Of a stretch of DNA of 64,000 nt, positions 52,861 to 61,617 are shown one piece after another (the stretch's first letter is position 1; each line of letters opens with the position of its first letter). The DNA lies in contig NZ_JASISU010000005.1 of NCBI RefSeq assembly GCF_030063285.1, positions 1-64,000 of the forward strand. Direction: 5' to 3'. The notes under the pieces are model-generated. The model made no database searches. It was not told the origin of the DNA and worked only from the letters and a program-made list of their open reading frames with translations. The stretch is from Pseudarthrobacter sp. PS3-L1 (GTDB taxonomy: Bacteria > Actinomycetota > Actinomycetes > Actinomycetales > Micrococcaceae). Made by a program: the position numbers and the translations under genes.

Positions 52861-53880
52861 ATGAAGATTCTTGTAACTGGGGGTGCGGGTTTCATAGGTT
52901 CGCACACGACTCTTGCCCTACTGGAAGCCGGACACGATGTTGTAGTCGTCGACAGCCTGGCTAATTCTGACGTTGAGTCCCTCAGGCGTGTCTCGGACCT
53001 TTCGAAGAAAACGCTCACGTTCAGAGAGCTAGATTTGTTGGACGTAGAGTCCTTGGCCGAGGTCTTTACTGAGACTATTTTTGATGCGGTGGTCCACTTC
53101 GCTGGCCTCAAAGCTGTGGGTGAATCGGTCACTTCACCGCTCTTGTACTACCGGAACAACGTAGTGGGTACCCTCAATTTATTGGACGCGATGATTGAAG
53201 CCGGAGTGAAGACGTTTGTGTTCAGCTCTTCAGCCACCGTCTACGGTGATTCGGATGCTTTGCCTCTAACGGAAGGGACACCGCTCGGGGCGACCAATGC
53301 ATACGGTCGCACGAAAGAACAACTCGAAGGGATTCTCACCGACCTGGTTGCCTCCGATCCGGCCATGAGTGTGGCTATTCTTCGGTACTTCAACCCAGTT
53401 GGAGCTCACGAATCTGGACGAATTGGAGAAGATCCAAGGGGGACGCCCAATAATCTGCTTCCTTTCGTTGCTCAGGTAGCTGTAGGCAGGCATGAAAAAG
53501 TATCCATTTATGGCGACGACTACGACACTCCGGACGGTACCGGCGTACGCGACTACATCCACGTTATGGATCTCGCTGAAGGGCACCTTGCTGCCCTGGA
53601 TTTCTTAATGTCCCAAAAGGGCGTCTTTCGCTGGAATCTAGGGACTGGAAATGGATCCTCCGTCCTGGAGGTCATTCGGGCATTTGAGCGTGCCGTTGGC
53701 AGGAATCTCCCTTATGCTGTTGCAGCCCGGAGGCCAGGAGACTCAGCGATGAGTTTCGCAGATTCGTCGGCCGCAAAGAGAGACCTGGGATGGTCTGCAA
53801 CTCGAGACCTAGATCAAATGTGTGCTGACCATTGGCGATGGCAAAACACCAACCCCGAAGGGTACACAACTTCAAAATAG
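52861..53880 (+). CDS. galE: UDP-glucose 4-epimerase
   Basis: A 339-residue SDR enzyme interconverting UDP-glucose and UDP-galactose. The start ATG 52861 (MKILVTGGAGFIGSH) fits the NAD-binding site; TAGAAT lies seven bases upstream, consistent with a leaderless mRNA. Motifs: GGAGFIGSHTTLALLEAGH, HFAGLKAVGES, FSSSATVYG with the catalytic Ser, NAYGRTKEQLEG (YxxxK), ILRYFNPVGAHESGRIGEDPRGTPNNLLPFV, DYIHVMDLAEGH. It lies next to the IS110 relic and may serve the glycan pathway, although galE is also a core gene in many actinobacteria. Confidence 0.94.
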   Translation: MKILVTGGAGFIGSHTTLALLEAGHDVVVVDSLANSDVESLRRVSDLSKKTLTFRELDLLDVESLAEVFTETIFDAVVHFAGLKAVGESVTSPLLYYRNNVVGTLNLLDAMIEAGVKTFVFSSSATVYGDSDALPLTEGTPLGATNAYGRTKEQLEGILTDLVASDPAMSVAILRYFNPVGAHESGRIGEDPRGTPNNLLPFVAQVAVGRHEKVSIYGDDYDTPDGTGVRDYIHVMDLAEGHLAALDFLMSQKGVFRWNLGTGNGSSVLEVIRAFERAVGRNLPYAVAARRPGDSAMSFADSSAAKRDLGWSATRDLDQMCADHWRWQNTNPEGYTTSK

Positions 53881-53954
53881 AAGTTCACGGAATTGTCGCA
53901 TTAATGCGGGACCATAGCGCCGCTTTGCTGAGCGTCAGGTGCGATGATGAACCT

Positions 53955-55739
53955 GTGACCAGCAATGACAGTCCCGACCGGCAACGGAGGCAACAGGATC
54001 CCCTCGGCGGGGATGGTGCTCACCTGCTGCTAGTGCTGGAAAGCCTTAACCACGATCTTGGCCGGCTCGACCTGCCCCTTACTGTTCCTGGCGCAGACCA
54101 GGCCCGCAAGGAATCCGCGCAGACAAAAGCCCAACTGGATGACTACATCCTGCCGCGCTTCCGCAGCCTGGATGCTCCGCTGTTGGCTGTGGTGGGTGGC
54201 TCCACCGGTGCCGGTAAGTCAACGCTGGCTAATGCACTGGTGGGATTTCCTGTGACACGATCCGGTGCCATACGTCCTACGACCCGGCAGCCTATCCTGC
54301 TGCACCATCCCGAGGACGCACACTGGTTCGAGGACCGACGTGTCCTTCCTAACCTGCGTCGCATCCAGGGAACCGTTGCTGCAACTCCGGTTCCTGCCAA
54401 CAGCGCAGGTGCCACTCCTGACGCGGCGTCGATCTCGTCTTTGGTCCTGGTAGGTCACCCGGCCGTACCCCAGGGAATTGCGCTGCTGGACGCGCCCGAC
54501 GTCGATTCGATCTCCGATGACAACCGTGCCCTCGCAGGCCAGTTGTTGGCCGCTGCTGACCTTTGGATTTTTGTTACCACTGCCAACCGCTACGCGGACG
54601 CCGTGCCATGGACCCTCCTGCTGGATGCTGCAACCAGGGACATCACGTTGGCAATAATCCTTGACCGCGTGCCCGCCGAAGTGCAGGAGGAGGTATCGCA
54701 GGATCTCCGAATGCTCCTGGACAGCCAGGGCCTTGGCGAAGCGAAGCTGTTTGTGGTCAACGAAGTCCCGCTGGACGGGTTGGGGATGCTTCCTGCTGAG
54801 TCGGTGGCACCGCTGCAACTGTGGCTCCGGCAGTTGGCTGCCAGTTCGGCGGACCGTGCCCAGGTGGCCCGGCGGACACTTGCGGGCGCCGTGCGGGGGC
54901 TGGCCGCGACAGTGGAGGCTCTGGCCCACGCCGCGGCTGGGCAGGACGTGGCCGCGAAGGATCTCCGCCAGACTGTCCTTGACGAACATCACCAGGCCGT
55001 GGCTGCGATTCTCGAGTCCACCAAAGACGGCACCCTGCTCCGCGGAGAGGTTCTGGCCCGCTGGCAGGATTTTGTTGGCACCGGTGAGTTCTTTCGGGCT
55101 GTGGAGCAAAATGTAGGCCGCTTCCGGGACAGGGTTGGCGCGTTCTTCCGCGGACAGCCGCCGCCCGCCGTCAGGGTTGAGACAGCCATCGAGTCGGGGC
55201 TGCAGGCCGTCATTGTTGCCGAGGCTGGTACTGCGGCAGAAAACTCCGACCGTCGCTGGCGCAACGATCCAGCCGGCCGCCAACTCCTGGATCTGGACGA
55301 TCTCTCAGGAGTCAGCCCAGATTTCCCGGAACGGGCAGCTGCAGAAATCCGGGCCTGGCAGGCAAGCCTGATGGAGTTGATCCGGACCGAGGGAGCTGGC
55401 AAACGCTCCCAAGCCCGCTGGCTGTCCATTGGAATCAACGGACTCGGGGCCGCGCTCATGATTGTGGTCTTCTCCATGACCGCTGGCCTTACCGGGCTGG
55501 AAGTTGGCGTGGCTGGAGGCACGGCCGTGGTGGGGCAGAAGCTATTAGAAGCTGTATTCGGGGAAGACGCCGTGCGTCGGATGGCCAAACACGCACGCGA
55601 TGATCTACATACCCGATGCCAGACGTTATTGGCCACCGAACAAGAGCGTTTCCTGAGCCGCCTTCCGCCAGATTCCAGTACCGCAGATGACCTCAAAGCC
55701 CATGCCAAGGTCCTTTCAAGAATGGCGGACCGCGCATGA
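53955..55739 (+). CDS. Dynamin-like GTPase, first of a pair
   Basis: A 594-residue protein when started at GTG 53955 (MTSNDSPDRQRRQQ); longer starts run into the end of galE. GTPase motifs: P-loop AVVGGSTGAGKSTLANALVG, switch-like RPTTRQP, G3 LLDAPDVDS (DxPD) and a degenerate G4 IILDRVP. A long helical part follows (about residues 270-470), and one hydrophobic hairpin near the C-terminus (ALMIVVFSMTAGLTGLEVGVAGGTAVVG) probably inserts in the membrane. The pair resembles the paired bacterial dynamin-like proteins of actinobacteria (DynA/DynB in Streptomyces, YfjP-like). The stop overlaps the next start (ATGA). Confidence 0.85.
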   Translation: MTSNDSPDRQRRQQDPLGGDGAHLLLVLESLNHDLGRLDLPLTVPGADQARKESAQTKAQLDDYILPRFRSLDAPLLAVVGGSTGAGKSTLANALVGFPVTRSGAIRPTTRQPILLHHPEDAHWFEDRRVLPNLRRIQGTVAATPVPANSAGATPDAASISSLVLVGHPAVPQGIALLDAPDVDSISDDNRALAGQLLAAADLWIFVTTANRYADAVPWTLLLDAATRDITLAIILDRVPAEVQEEVSQDLRMLLDSQGLGEAKLFVVNEVPLDGLGMLPAESVAPLQLWLRQLAASSADRAQVARRTLAGAVRGLAATVEALAHAAAGQDVAAKDLRQTVLDEHHQAVAAILESTKDGTLLRGEVLARWQDFVGTGEFFRAVEQNVGRFRDRVGAFFRGQPPPAVRVETAIESGLQAVIVAEAGTAAENSDRRWRNDPAGRQLLDLDDLSGVSPDFPERAAAEIRAWQASLMELIRTEGAGKRSQARWLSIGINGLGAALMIVVFSMTAGLTGLEVGVAGGTAVVGQKLLEAVFGEDAVRRMAKHARDDLHTRCQTLLATEQERFLSRLPPDSSTADDLKAHAKVLSRMADRA

Positions 55740-57364
55740 GTCGGCATGGCGCGGCCCGCGACGCCTCTAAGCTGCAGCAGCGCCTCGAGGCGCTCAACGA
55801 AGCCCGCGAGCTCGCCGGGGGAGTCCTGGCCGATGACGTCCTGGACCCTGTCCTTGATGTTCTGGAACGCGCCACAGCCCGCCGGTCGCTCTCAGCTGAG
55901 CACACGGTGGTGGGCTTCTTCGGGGCAACCGGCAGCGGAAAGTCGTCCTTGTTCAACGCCGTCATGGGAAAGACTCTCGCCACGGCAGCAGCCCGCAGGC
56001 CCACCACGTCGGAACCGTTGGCCAGCATCTGGGAGCAGCAGGGCAGCGATGAGTTGCTGGACTGGCTGGAGATCAGCCAGCGCCACCAGGCAGAACCTGT
56101 TGCGGGTTTGGCCGGCGAAACCAGTGGGTTGATCCTTCTGGACCTACCCGATTTTGATTCCACCAGGGCAGCCAACCGTGACATTGTGCAGCGCCTGGCG
56201 GGCATGGTGGATGTCCTGATCTGGGTGCTTGACCCGCAGAAATACGCCGACGCGGCAGTCCACAAGGGCTTCCTGGCACCCATGTCGGCGCACGGGGCCG
56301 TCACCCTGGTGGTCCTGAACCAGGTGGATCGCCTGCCCGCCCAGGATCTGGAGCCTGTGCTGGAATCGCTCCGGTTGATCCTCGCCGGTGAAGGCCTGGG
56401 GAGCGTTCCCGTCCTGCCGGCTTCTGCCATGACCGGGACTGGAATTGATGCGGTCAGGGCAGCAATCAGTACCGTGGTCCTAAAGCGTGAAGCCCTGTCC
56501 CAACGGCTTGCCGCTGACATTAGGCAGTCAGCCAACACCCTGAGGGACGCATCGGGAGCGGGGACGCCCAACGGCGTTCGCTCCGGTGCCGACAAAAAAC
56601 TCTCCCGGGAATTGGCGACGGCGGCCAACGTCCCAGTGGTGGTGGACGCCGTTGAACGTTCCTACAGGCTGGAAGCGGCCAGGCGAACGGGGTGGCCGGT
56701 CACCCGGTGGCTGGCCCGGTTCCGTCCTGATCCACTGCGCAGGCTCAATCTCCGGCGTGACCCGGCGCAGGCGGATGTGCACCGAACGTCGCTGCCGCCG
56801 GCAGGGGCCTCCCAGCGTGCCAGGACGGACTCTGCTGTTCGGGTCTTCGCCGATGTGGCCAGTGACGGGGCGTCTGGTCCGTGGCGCGCTGCCATCAGGG
56901 ATGCCGCGCGCGAGGGCCGGGAGAAACTCCCCGATGAACTTGACCACGCCATCGCCGGGACCGATCTGCAGGCAGGGCGCACCTCATGGTGGTGGGGTTT
57001 TTTCAACGTCATCCAGTGGGCGGCGCTGCTGGTGGGCCTTGTGGGTGCCGGTTGGCTGGGAGTGCTGGCGGCCTTGGGCTACCTGCAGCTGCCGGTCCCT
57101 GAGGTTCCCCGAGTTGAGGGGTGGCCGTTGCCCACGCTGATGATTGTGGGCGGGGTCCTGCTCGGTGTTGTGCTTGCGATCGCTGGACGCGTGATTGCCG
57201 CCGGCGTCGCCCGAAAACGCGCACATCAGGCACGACGACGCCTGGAACGGGCTGTCGCGGACGTGTCGGAGCGGTTGGTGGTGGAGCCGGTCAAGGTTGA
57301 GGTGGTGCGCTGCACGGCGTTCAACCAGGCGGTGGAGCGCGCTTCAACGGGTGCGGCGGCGTAG
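55736..57364 (+). CDS. Dynamin-like GTPase with C-terminal membrane helices, second of a pair
   Basis: A 542-residue protein starting in the stop of its partner (ATGA). GTPase motifs: VVGFFGATGSGKSSLFNAVMG, RRPTTSEP, LLDLPDFDS and G4 VVLNQVDRLP (NQxD), followed by PVLPASAMTGTGID. It is more canonical than its partner. Two membrane helices near residues 425-475 (FFNVIQWAALLVGLVGAGWLGVLAALGYL; LPTLMIVGGVLLGVVLAIAGRVIAAGVA) anchor it, with a basic C-terminal tail. In actinobacteria such pairs act at the membrane in division or in membrane protection. Substrate or process here is not shown. Confidence 0.88.
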   Translation: MSRHGAARDASKLQQRLEALNEARELAGGVLADDVLDPVLDVLERATARRSLSAEHTVVGFFGATGSGKSSLFNAVMGKTLATAAARRPTTSEPLASIWEQQGSDELLDWLEISQRHQAEPVAGLAGETSGLILLDLPDFDSTRAANRDIVQRLAGMVDVLIWVLDPQKYADAAVHKGFLAPMSAHGAVTLVVLNQVDRLPAQDLEPVLESLRLILAGEGLGSVPVLPASAMTGTGIDAVRAAISTVVLKREALSQRLAADIRQSANTLRDASGAGTPNGVRSGADKKLSRELATAANVPVVVDAVERSYRLEAARRTGWPVTRWLARFRPDPLRRLNLRRDPAQADVHRTSLPPAGASQRARTDSAVRVFADVASDGASGPWRAAIRDAAREGREKLPDELDHAIAGTDLQAGRTSWWWGFFNVIQWAALLVGLVGAGWLGVLAALGYLQLPVPEVPRVEGWPLPTLMIVGGVLLGVVLAIAGRVIAAGVARKRAHQARRRLERAVADVSERLVVEPVKVEVVRCTAFNQAVERASTGAAA

Positions 57365-57640
57365 GCCCAGCGCTACGCCCAACACTGCATTGATCATCGC
57401 AAACATCATCACCAGGCCCGGTTGCCCTTGATGTCCAGCCCGAACGTCCAATAGGCCGCACCAATGGCGACGAAGGACTGGACGGCGGCCATGAGGGAGT
57501 AAGCCAGGCCATAGCCAAAAAGGAGGTCTGCCTTGTGGGCGGGTGTGGTGAGAAGCCGCTCCAGTGTCCCGGTGGTCCGTTCCCGCAGCATGGTGATCGA
57601 GGTGACAAGGAACCTCATCAGGAACGTGTACTCCAGGTCC
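57344..57640 (-). pseudogene. Relic of an ABC-2 exporter permease
   Basis: Part of an ABC-2 permease is readable: FLMRFLVTSITMLRERTTGTLERLLTTPAHKADLLFGYGLAYSLMAAVQSFVAIGAAYWTFGLDIKGN. A frame change then leads to MMFAMINAVLGVALGLRRRTR. The N-terminal helix and most of the C-terminal half are missing. It lies just downstream of an ATPase relic in the same direction, as in functional drug exporters of this class. Its 3' end overlaps the end of the GTPase gene by some 20 bases. Confidence 0.75.
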
Positions 57641-57662
57641 AGGCAATAGCCCGGAAACGAAT

Positions 57663-57932
57663 TCAGAGATCCGCGCGGAGGACAGGGTCGAGGCCCACGG
57701 TCAGTTCGTCCATCATGAGCATGGCCGGCCGGGCCACCAGTGCGCAGGCCAGCGATACCTGGCTGAGCTCGCCACCGGAGAGGTCTGCCGTTGTGGTCCG
57801 GGCATGGCCCTCAAGCCCGACGGCAGCCAGAGACTCTGCGACATCATCCCGGTTCCTAGCATGCATGGCACCAAAATACCGGACATTCGATTCAACGCTG
57901 AGGTCAGGATAGACACTGGGGGATTGGGTCAC
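57663..57932 (-). pseudogene. Relic of an ABC-2 exporter ATPase
   Basis: The middle of a drug-exporter ATPase remains: QSPSVYPDLSVESNVRYFGAMHARNRDDVAESLAAVGLEGHARTTTADLSGGELSQVSLACALVARPAMLMMDELTVGLDPVLR. This includes the Q-loop-distal helical region, a signature (LSGGE) and Walker B (MLMMDELTVGLDP). The Walker A part and the C-terminus are absent. With the permease relic it marks a dead exporter operon. Confidence 0.8.
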
Positions 57933-58205
57933 TTAACCCAGCTCATGACGACGGGCAGGCTTCCCGGCAGGCTTCCCGAGCACAATCACTGTGCCGGAGG
58001 TGGTGGGTAGACAACGAGGACCACTTTCCTCTTGGCACCAATACAGTTGCCGACTTTCCGACCGGAGGTTTCCTCAGTGGTTGTTCTTCTGCTATGAATG
58101 CCATACAGGTATAGGTTCGGCTGGGCGGATCTGTGCTTGAGATTGGGCCTTCCCCTGCGCCCGGAATCCATGGTGACTCCGGATATCGACGAGGACAGGA
58201 TACCC

Positions 58206-61031
58206 ATGTCATATTCCAGAAAAATCATTGGACGAAGAAGCGTCTTGTCCATGGCGGTAGCGATCGGTGCAGGGGCGGCTTTTTCCTCACGGGCTGAGGC
58301 TGCGCCGACGTACGTTCCAGGAAACTCGTTGCAAGCCCTTGAAGGAAGTAGTAGGCCTCTGACAACTGTTGGAAGCGAGCCTGCGAAGGTGCTGCGACGT
58401 TTTGCTGATGTGTTCAAAAGTGTGCCTGATCCAAGCGCGAGTTTCTTCCGAAGCAACGATGGGGCCTTAAAGATCGCAGCCGGCTGTCATGGCCTATCTG
58501 CACAGGTGCAGGTATTCGACGCAGAAACAGGAAAACTGGAAGTTACGGCAACTCCATTTCCCGAGGGAGGCGGTGGTGCGGGGAATGTCAGTTACGAGCC
58601 ACGGTCAAACTCGTATTTTGCCTTCGGGTCAACCATCAAGAAAGTTAGCTCAGCTGGGGTCGTAACAAGTGGATTTGCTGCGGCCCCCGGCACAACCAAC
58701 GTTTCCTTCGCCAGAGTCGTCGACTCAAAGAACAGGGTTTGGTGCGGCAATTATCCCACGGGGAGCGCAACTCGATACGATCCTGCTACGGGAGCAACAG
58801 TTCACACTCCTCAGGTGCATGCGGGTGCGCAGTACGTTCGTTCTCTAGCAATTGATATCAAGGACAATGTTTACGCTGGAACGGGAACGCAGAGTCCTCG
58901 GATCGTCACTTGGCACACTGATACTCCCACAAAATTAACGGAGATACCCCTGCCTGGGGCTGCGACCAAGGGTTTTGTCCATAGCATCTCGGCCCACTGT
59001 GGCTGGCTTTTTGTTTCATTCGATGGTGCTGATGGTGTGGTGGTTTTCAAAGCCTATGACCTAGTGGCGAAGGCATGGAAGTTGCTCCCTTGGGCTTGGT
59101 CGCCTGCCGGCCGAGTGTCGGCCGGCTTGGGTGAGAGTGGTGACATCTATGCCGTCTGGAATACCGTTGGAACGCACAAATTGATGCGAATAAACTCCAA
59201 GACAATGGCTGCCGATCTTGTGTGCCTAGTTCCTGATACGCCGTGCGCCCTTAGCGTGGAGATAATCAACGGAGCGGTCTCTGTGAACATGCTTTGCGGA
59301 CAGGGGAAAGACTACAAATACATCAAAGTCTCGGTATCCTCTAAAGCTGTCAACAAGGCCACAGTAATAACTTTCGCTGAGAGTCCCTTCAAAGTGCAAA
59401 CTCTATTGCCATCGACATCCGGAAGTGTTGTGTATGTAGGCGCGTTTATGGGTGATGGTATCGGGTCTGTTGACGTTAGTACGCGCGAAACCTGGCGATC
59501 TTCCACTGACACTGGCATTGCCCAAATTGAAGGCATGTTTCAGTACGATTCATCAACAATTTATGTCGGATCCTATGGCGCTGGCCGACTCTTCAAATTT
59601 AATACGCAGGACAGGAGCGTGACGAAGCTGATTGAGCTCGGCGAAAAGTACCTTCAGTCCCGGCCGTTCGCATGGGCTTCTGCAGGTGGTCGAGTAGTAG
59701 CTGGCACTGTAGCTGAATATGGATTCAATACTGGAGCCTTAATTAGTATCAACCCGTTGAAAGATTCTGATGTCTCCGTGATCAAGGGACCCGTCCTGGG
59801 ACAGTCCGTTCTTGGCCTTGTGGGAGAAGCGGACCTTGTATACGGAACAACTGGTGTCATGGGTGGTTATGGTTCAGTAAACGACACCAAACCGGCCCAC
59901 GTATTCGCCTGGAACGCTAGGCTCAGCAAGCTTGTTTGGAGTCGCGAGGTCCCTGGTGAGGTTGAAATCAACAGTCCAGTGTTGGTCAAGGGAATACTTT
60001 ACGTAAGTACGAGTAACGGTGTTATTAGATTAAATAAGTCCAGTGGAAGCACTGTATCAACGTATAGGCTCCTGGATCGAGATGCGGCTGCTGGCTACAA
60101 GACGAGCTCAATTTCCTATATTCCGAAATTGAACTCATTAGTGCACGAATGCGGAGGTACACTAACACTGCTTGACCTTGGTACTTTCACTAAGAAGGAA
60201 ATTCTCAGGGGTGTATATTCTGGTGTAGTTGTATCAAATACGGGCCGGTTGTACGCGTCCGAACGCGGCACAAATGTCGTTGAGATCGACACGGTCCAGT
60301 CGCCTTCCATACGCTCGAGCGCAGACCTTGTCACGGTTGGTGATGGCGGTTGGCTTTACGTGGCTAGATCTCTGGGCAGCGGGAAGTATGCAGCTCCGCT
60401 TCGCGCCGATTCTGGATTCAACACACAGGTTCGGTCGTGTCATGTTGTGGACTGGAACGGAGACGGAACCTTCGACGTGGTGACTAATCATGGTGACGGG
60501 ACCCTGCAGTTGCACAAAGGCCTACCAAAGGGCGGATTTGCTCCTGGGTCTGTAATCGGGGTGTCTGGTTGGCTGGACCGAAAGCTGGCTATCGGCAACT
60601 GGGGGCAAGGTCTCACGGTTGTTTCGTCGGAGAATATTTCAGGAGTCCTTCAGGCGTGGCCTGTGCTGTCCAGTGGCTTGCTGGGAGCGCCCACGGCTAT
60701 CGGAACCGGATGGAAGCGTAGGCAAATGGTTTTGCTAGCGCCGTCCCGGACGTCTACTGCTGCGTTGATTGTGAATGATGCCGGCTCGCTCTTCCGGTAC
60801 GACAGGACTTCGACCGGCAAGGTATCGACTACGCCTGTTCGGCTAAGCAGCGGCGGATACTCCGACATGATCGCCATGACGGGAGTCGTCAATCACAAAC
60901 CAGATCTCAACGGCGTTGTGGGAGTGGATGCTATGGGCGCGTTGAAATACTCAGATGTTGCGTCAAATTCAATAGGAACGCCCCTCCGCTACTCCTTCTT
61001 AATGAAGGGTTACAGGTTCGCCAGCAGCTAG
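58206..61031 (+). CDS. Large secreted beta-propeller and FG-GAP repeat protein
   Basis: A 941-residue protein. ATG 58206 follows GAGGACAGGA; the frame to 58098 is less likely. The N-terminus SRKIIGRRSVLSMAVAIGAGAAFSSRAEAAPTY has a twin-arginine-like RR, a hydrophobic stretch and an AEA-A cleavage site, so it is probably exported. Residues about 80-730 contain many WD/PQQ-like strands (YVRSLAIDIKDNVYAGTG, GDIYAVWNTVGTHKLMRIN, YVGAFMGDGIGSVDVSTRETW, KGILYVSTSNGVIRLNKSSG). Near residue 750 an FG-GAP-type calcium loop follows (VVDWNGDGTFDVVTNHGDGTLQLHKG). Such proteins bind or modify surface polymers. It lies at the right end of the island with AT-richer codon use than the core genes. Confidence 0.78.
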   Translation: MSYSRKIIGRRSVLSMAVAIGAGAAFSSRAEAAPTYVPGNSLQALEGSSRPLTTVGSEPAKVLRRFADVFKSVPDPSASFFRSNDGALKIAAGCHGLSAQVQVFDAETGKLEVTATPFPEGGGGAGNVSYEPRSNSYFAFGSTIKKVSSAGVVTSGFAAAPGTTNVSFARVVDSKNRVWCGNYPTGSATRYDPATGATVHTPQVHAGAQYVRSLAIDIKDNVYAGTGTQSPRIVTWHTDTPTKLTEIPLPGAATKGFVHSISAHCGWLFVSFDGADGVVVFKAYDLVAKAWKLLPWAWSPAGRVSAGLGESGDIYAVWNTVGTHKLMRINSKTMAADLVCLVPDTPCALSVEIINGAVSVNMLCGQGKDYKYIKVSVSSKAVNKATVITFAESPFKVQTLLPSTSGSVVYVGAFMGDGIGSVDVSTRETWRSSTDTGIAQIEGMFQYDSSTIYVGSYGAGRLFKFNTQDRSVTKLIELGEKYLQSRPFAWASAGGRVVAGTVAEYGFNTGALISINPLKDSDVSVIKGPVLGQSVLGLVGEADLVYGTTGVMGGYGSVNDTKPAHVFAWNARLSKLVWSREVPGEVEINSPVLVKGILYVSTSNGVIRLNKSSGSTVSTYRLLDRDAAAGYKTSSISYIPKLNSLVHECGGTLTLLDLGTFTKKEILRGVYSGVVVSNTGRLYASERGTNVVEIDTVQSPSIRSSADLVTVGDGGWLYVARSLGSGKYAAPLRADSGFNTQVRSCHVVDWNGDGTFDVVTNHGDGTLQLHKGLPKGGFAPGSVIGVSGWLDRKLAIGNWGQGLTVVSSENISGVLQAWPVLSSGLLGAPTAIGTGWKRRQMVLLAPSRTSTAALIVNDAGSLFRYDRTSTGKVSTTPVRLSSGGYSDMIAMTGVVNHKPDLNGVVGVDAMGALKYSDVASNSIGTPLRYSFLMKGYRFASS

Positions 61032-61042
61032 CGGGCTGACGC

Positions 61043-61582
61043 TTACCTTTCCTGATTGCCTAGAGCGTTCCGGACCTTGATCATGGTCCGGAGGTTCCGG
61101 GTGGTCGTTGTCGATTTATAGCGGGCCTTGGACGTCAGTTTGCTGAAAGGGCTGTCCAGGGTTCCGCCTGCTGGGGCGAGCCAAGCGATGGCATCTAGGC
61201 CCAAGGAAGTGAGCTCAGTTCCGCCTGTTGCGCCCGCGTGGCGGAGTTCCGTCAGAACGTGTGCATCTGAAGAGAGCGTGACGTAGGTATGGGTTTCAGC
61301 GTCGTCGCTAGGGTAGGGGCAATCTGCGATGAGCTGGATGACTCTCTCAGCAGTCAGGACAACAACCCAGGCGTCGTAGCCAAAAGAGTTCCTCAGGCAG
61401 CCTTCCACGGACACCTTAACCGCTGCCGCATCTTTGTTGCTGCTGAGCACCACGTTGCCGCTGACCAGGAGAGTCTTCGTGTTGGCGAATCCGGCTGCCT
61501 CCAGGGCGTCCTTCAATTCGTTCATCTTGATGGTAACGCCGCCGACGTTGACGCCCCTGAGAAACACCGCATAGCTAGTCAT
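61043..61582 (-). CDS. DUF1697 family protein
   Basis: A 179-residue protein. The start MTSYAVFLRGVNVGGVTIKMNELKDALEAAGFANTKTLLVSGNVVL is the hallmark of DUF1697 (two ferredoxin-like halves), followed by YDAWVVVLTAERVIQLIADCPYP and the C-terminal YKSTTTTRNLRTMIKVRNAL. The function of the family is unknown. TAGGCT lies six bases upstream of ATG 61582 with no ribosome site, again suggesting a leaderless mRNA. It is convergent with the secreted propeller gene. Confidence 0.92.
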   Translation of the reverse strand: MTSYAVFLRGVNVGGVTIKMNELKDALEAAGFANTKTLLVSGNVVLSSNKDAAAVKVSVEGCLRNSFGYDAWVVVLTAERVIQLIADCPYPSDDAETHTYVTLSSDAHVLTELRHAGATGGTELTSLGLDAIAWLAPAGGTLDSPFSKLTSKARYKSTTTTRNLRTMIKVRNALGNQER

Positions 61583-61617
61583 GGGGTCAGCCTACGCCGG
61601 GGGCCAACCCACCCACG

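Noticed and set aside
54219..55283. Long leftward frame opposite the first dynamin-like GTPase gene
   Set aside because: Antisense to a gene with intact GTPase motifs; no domain recognisable.
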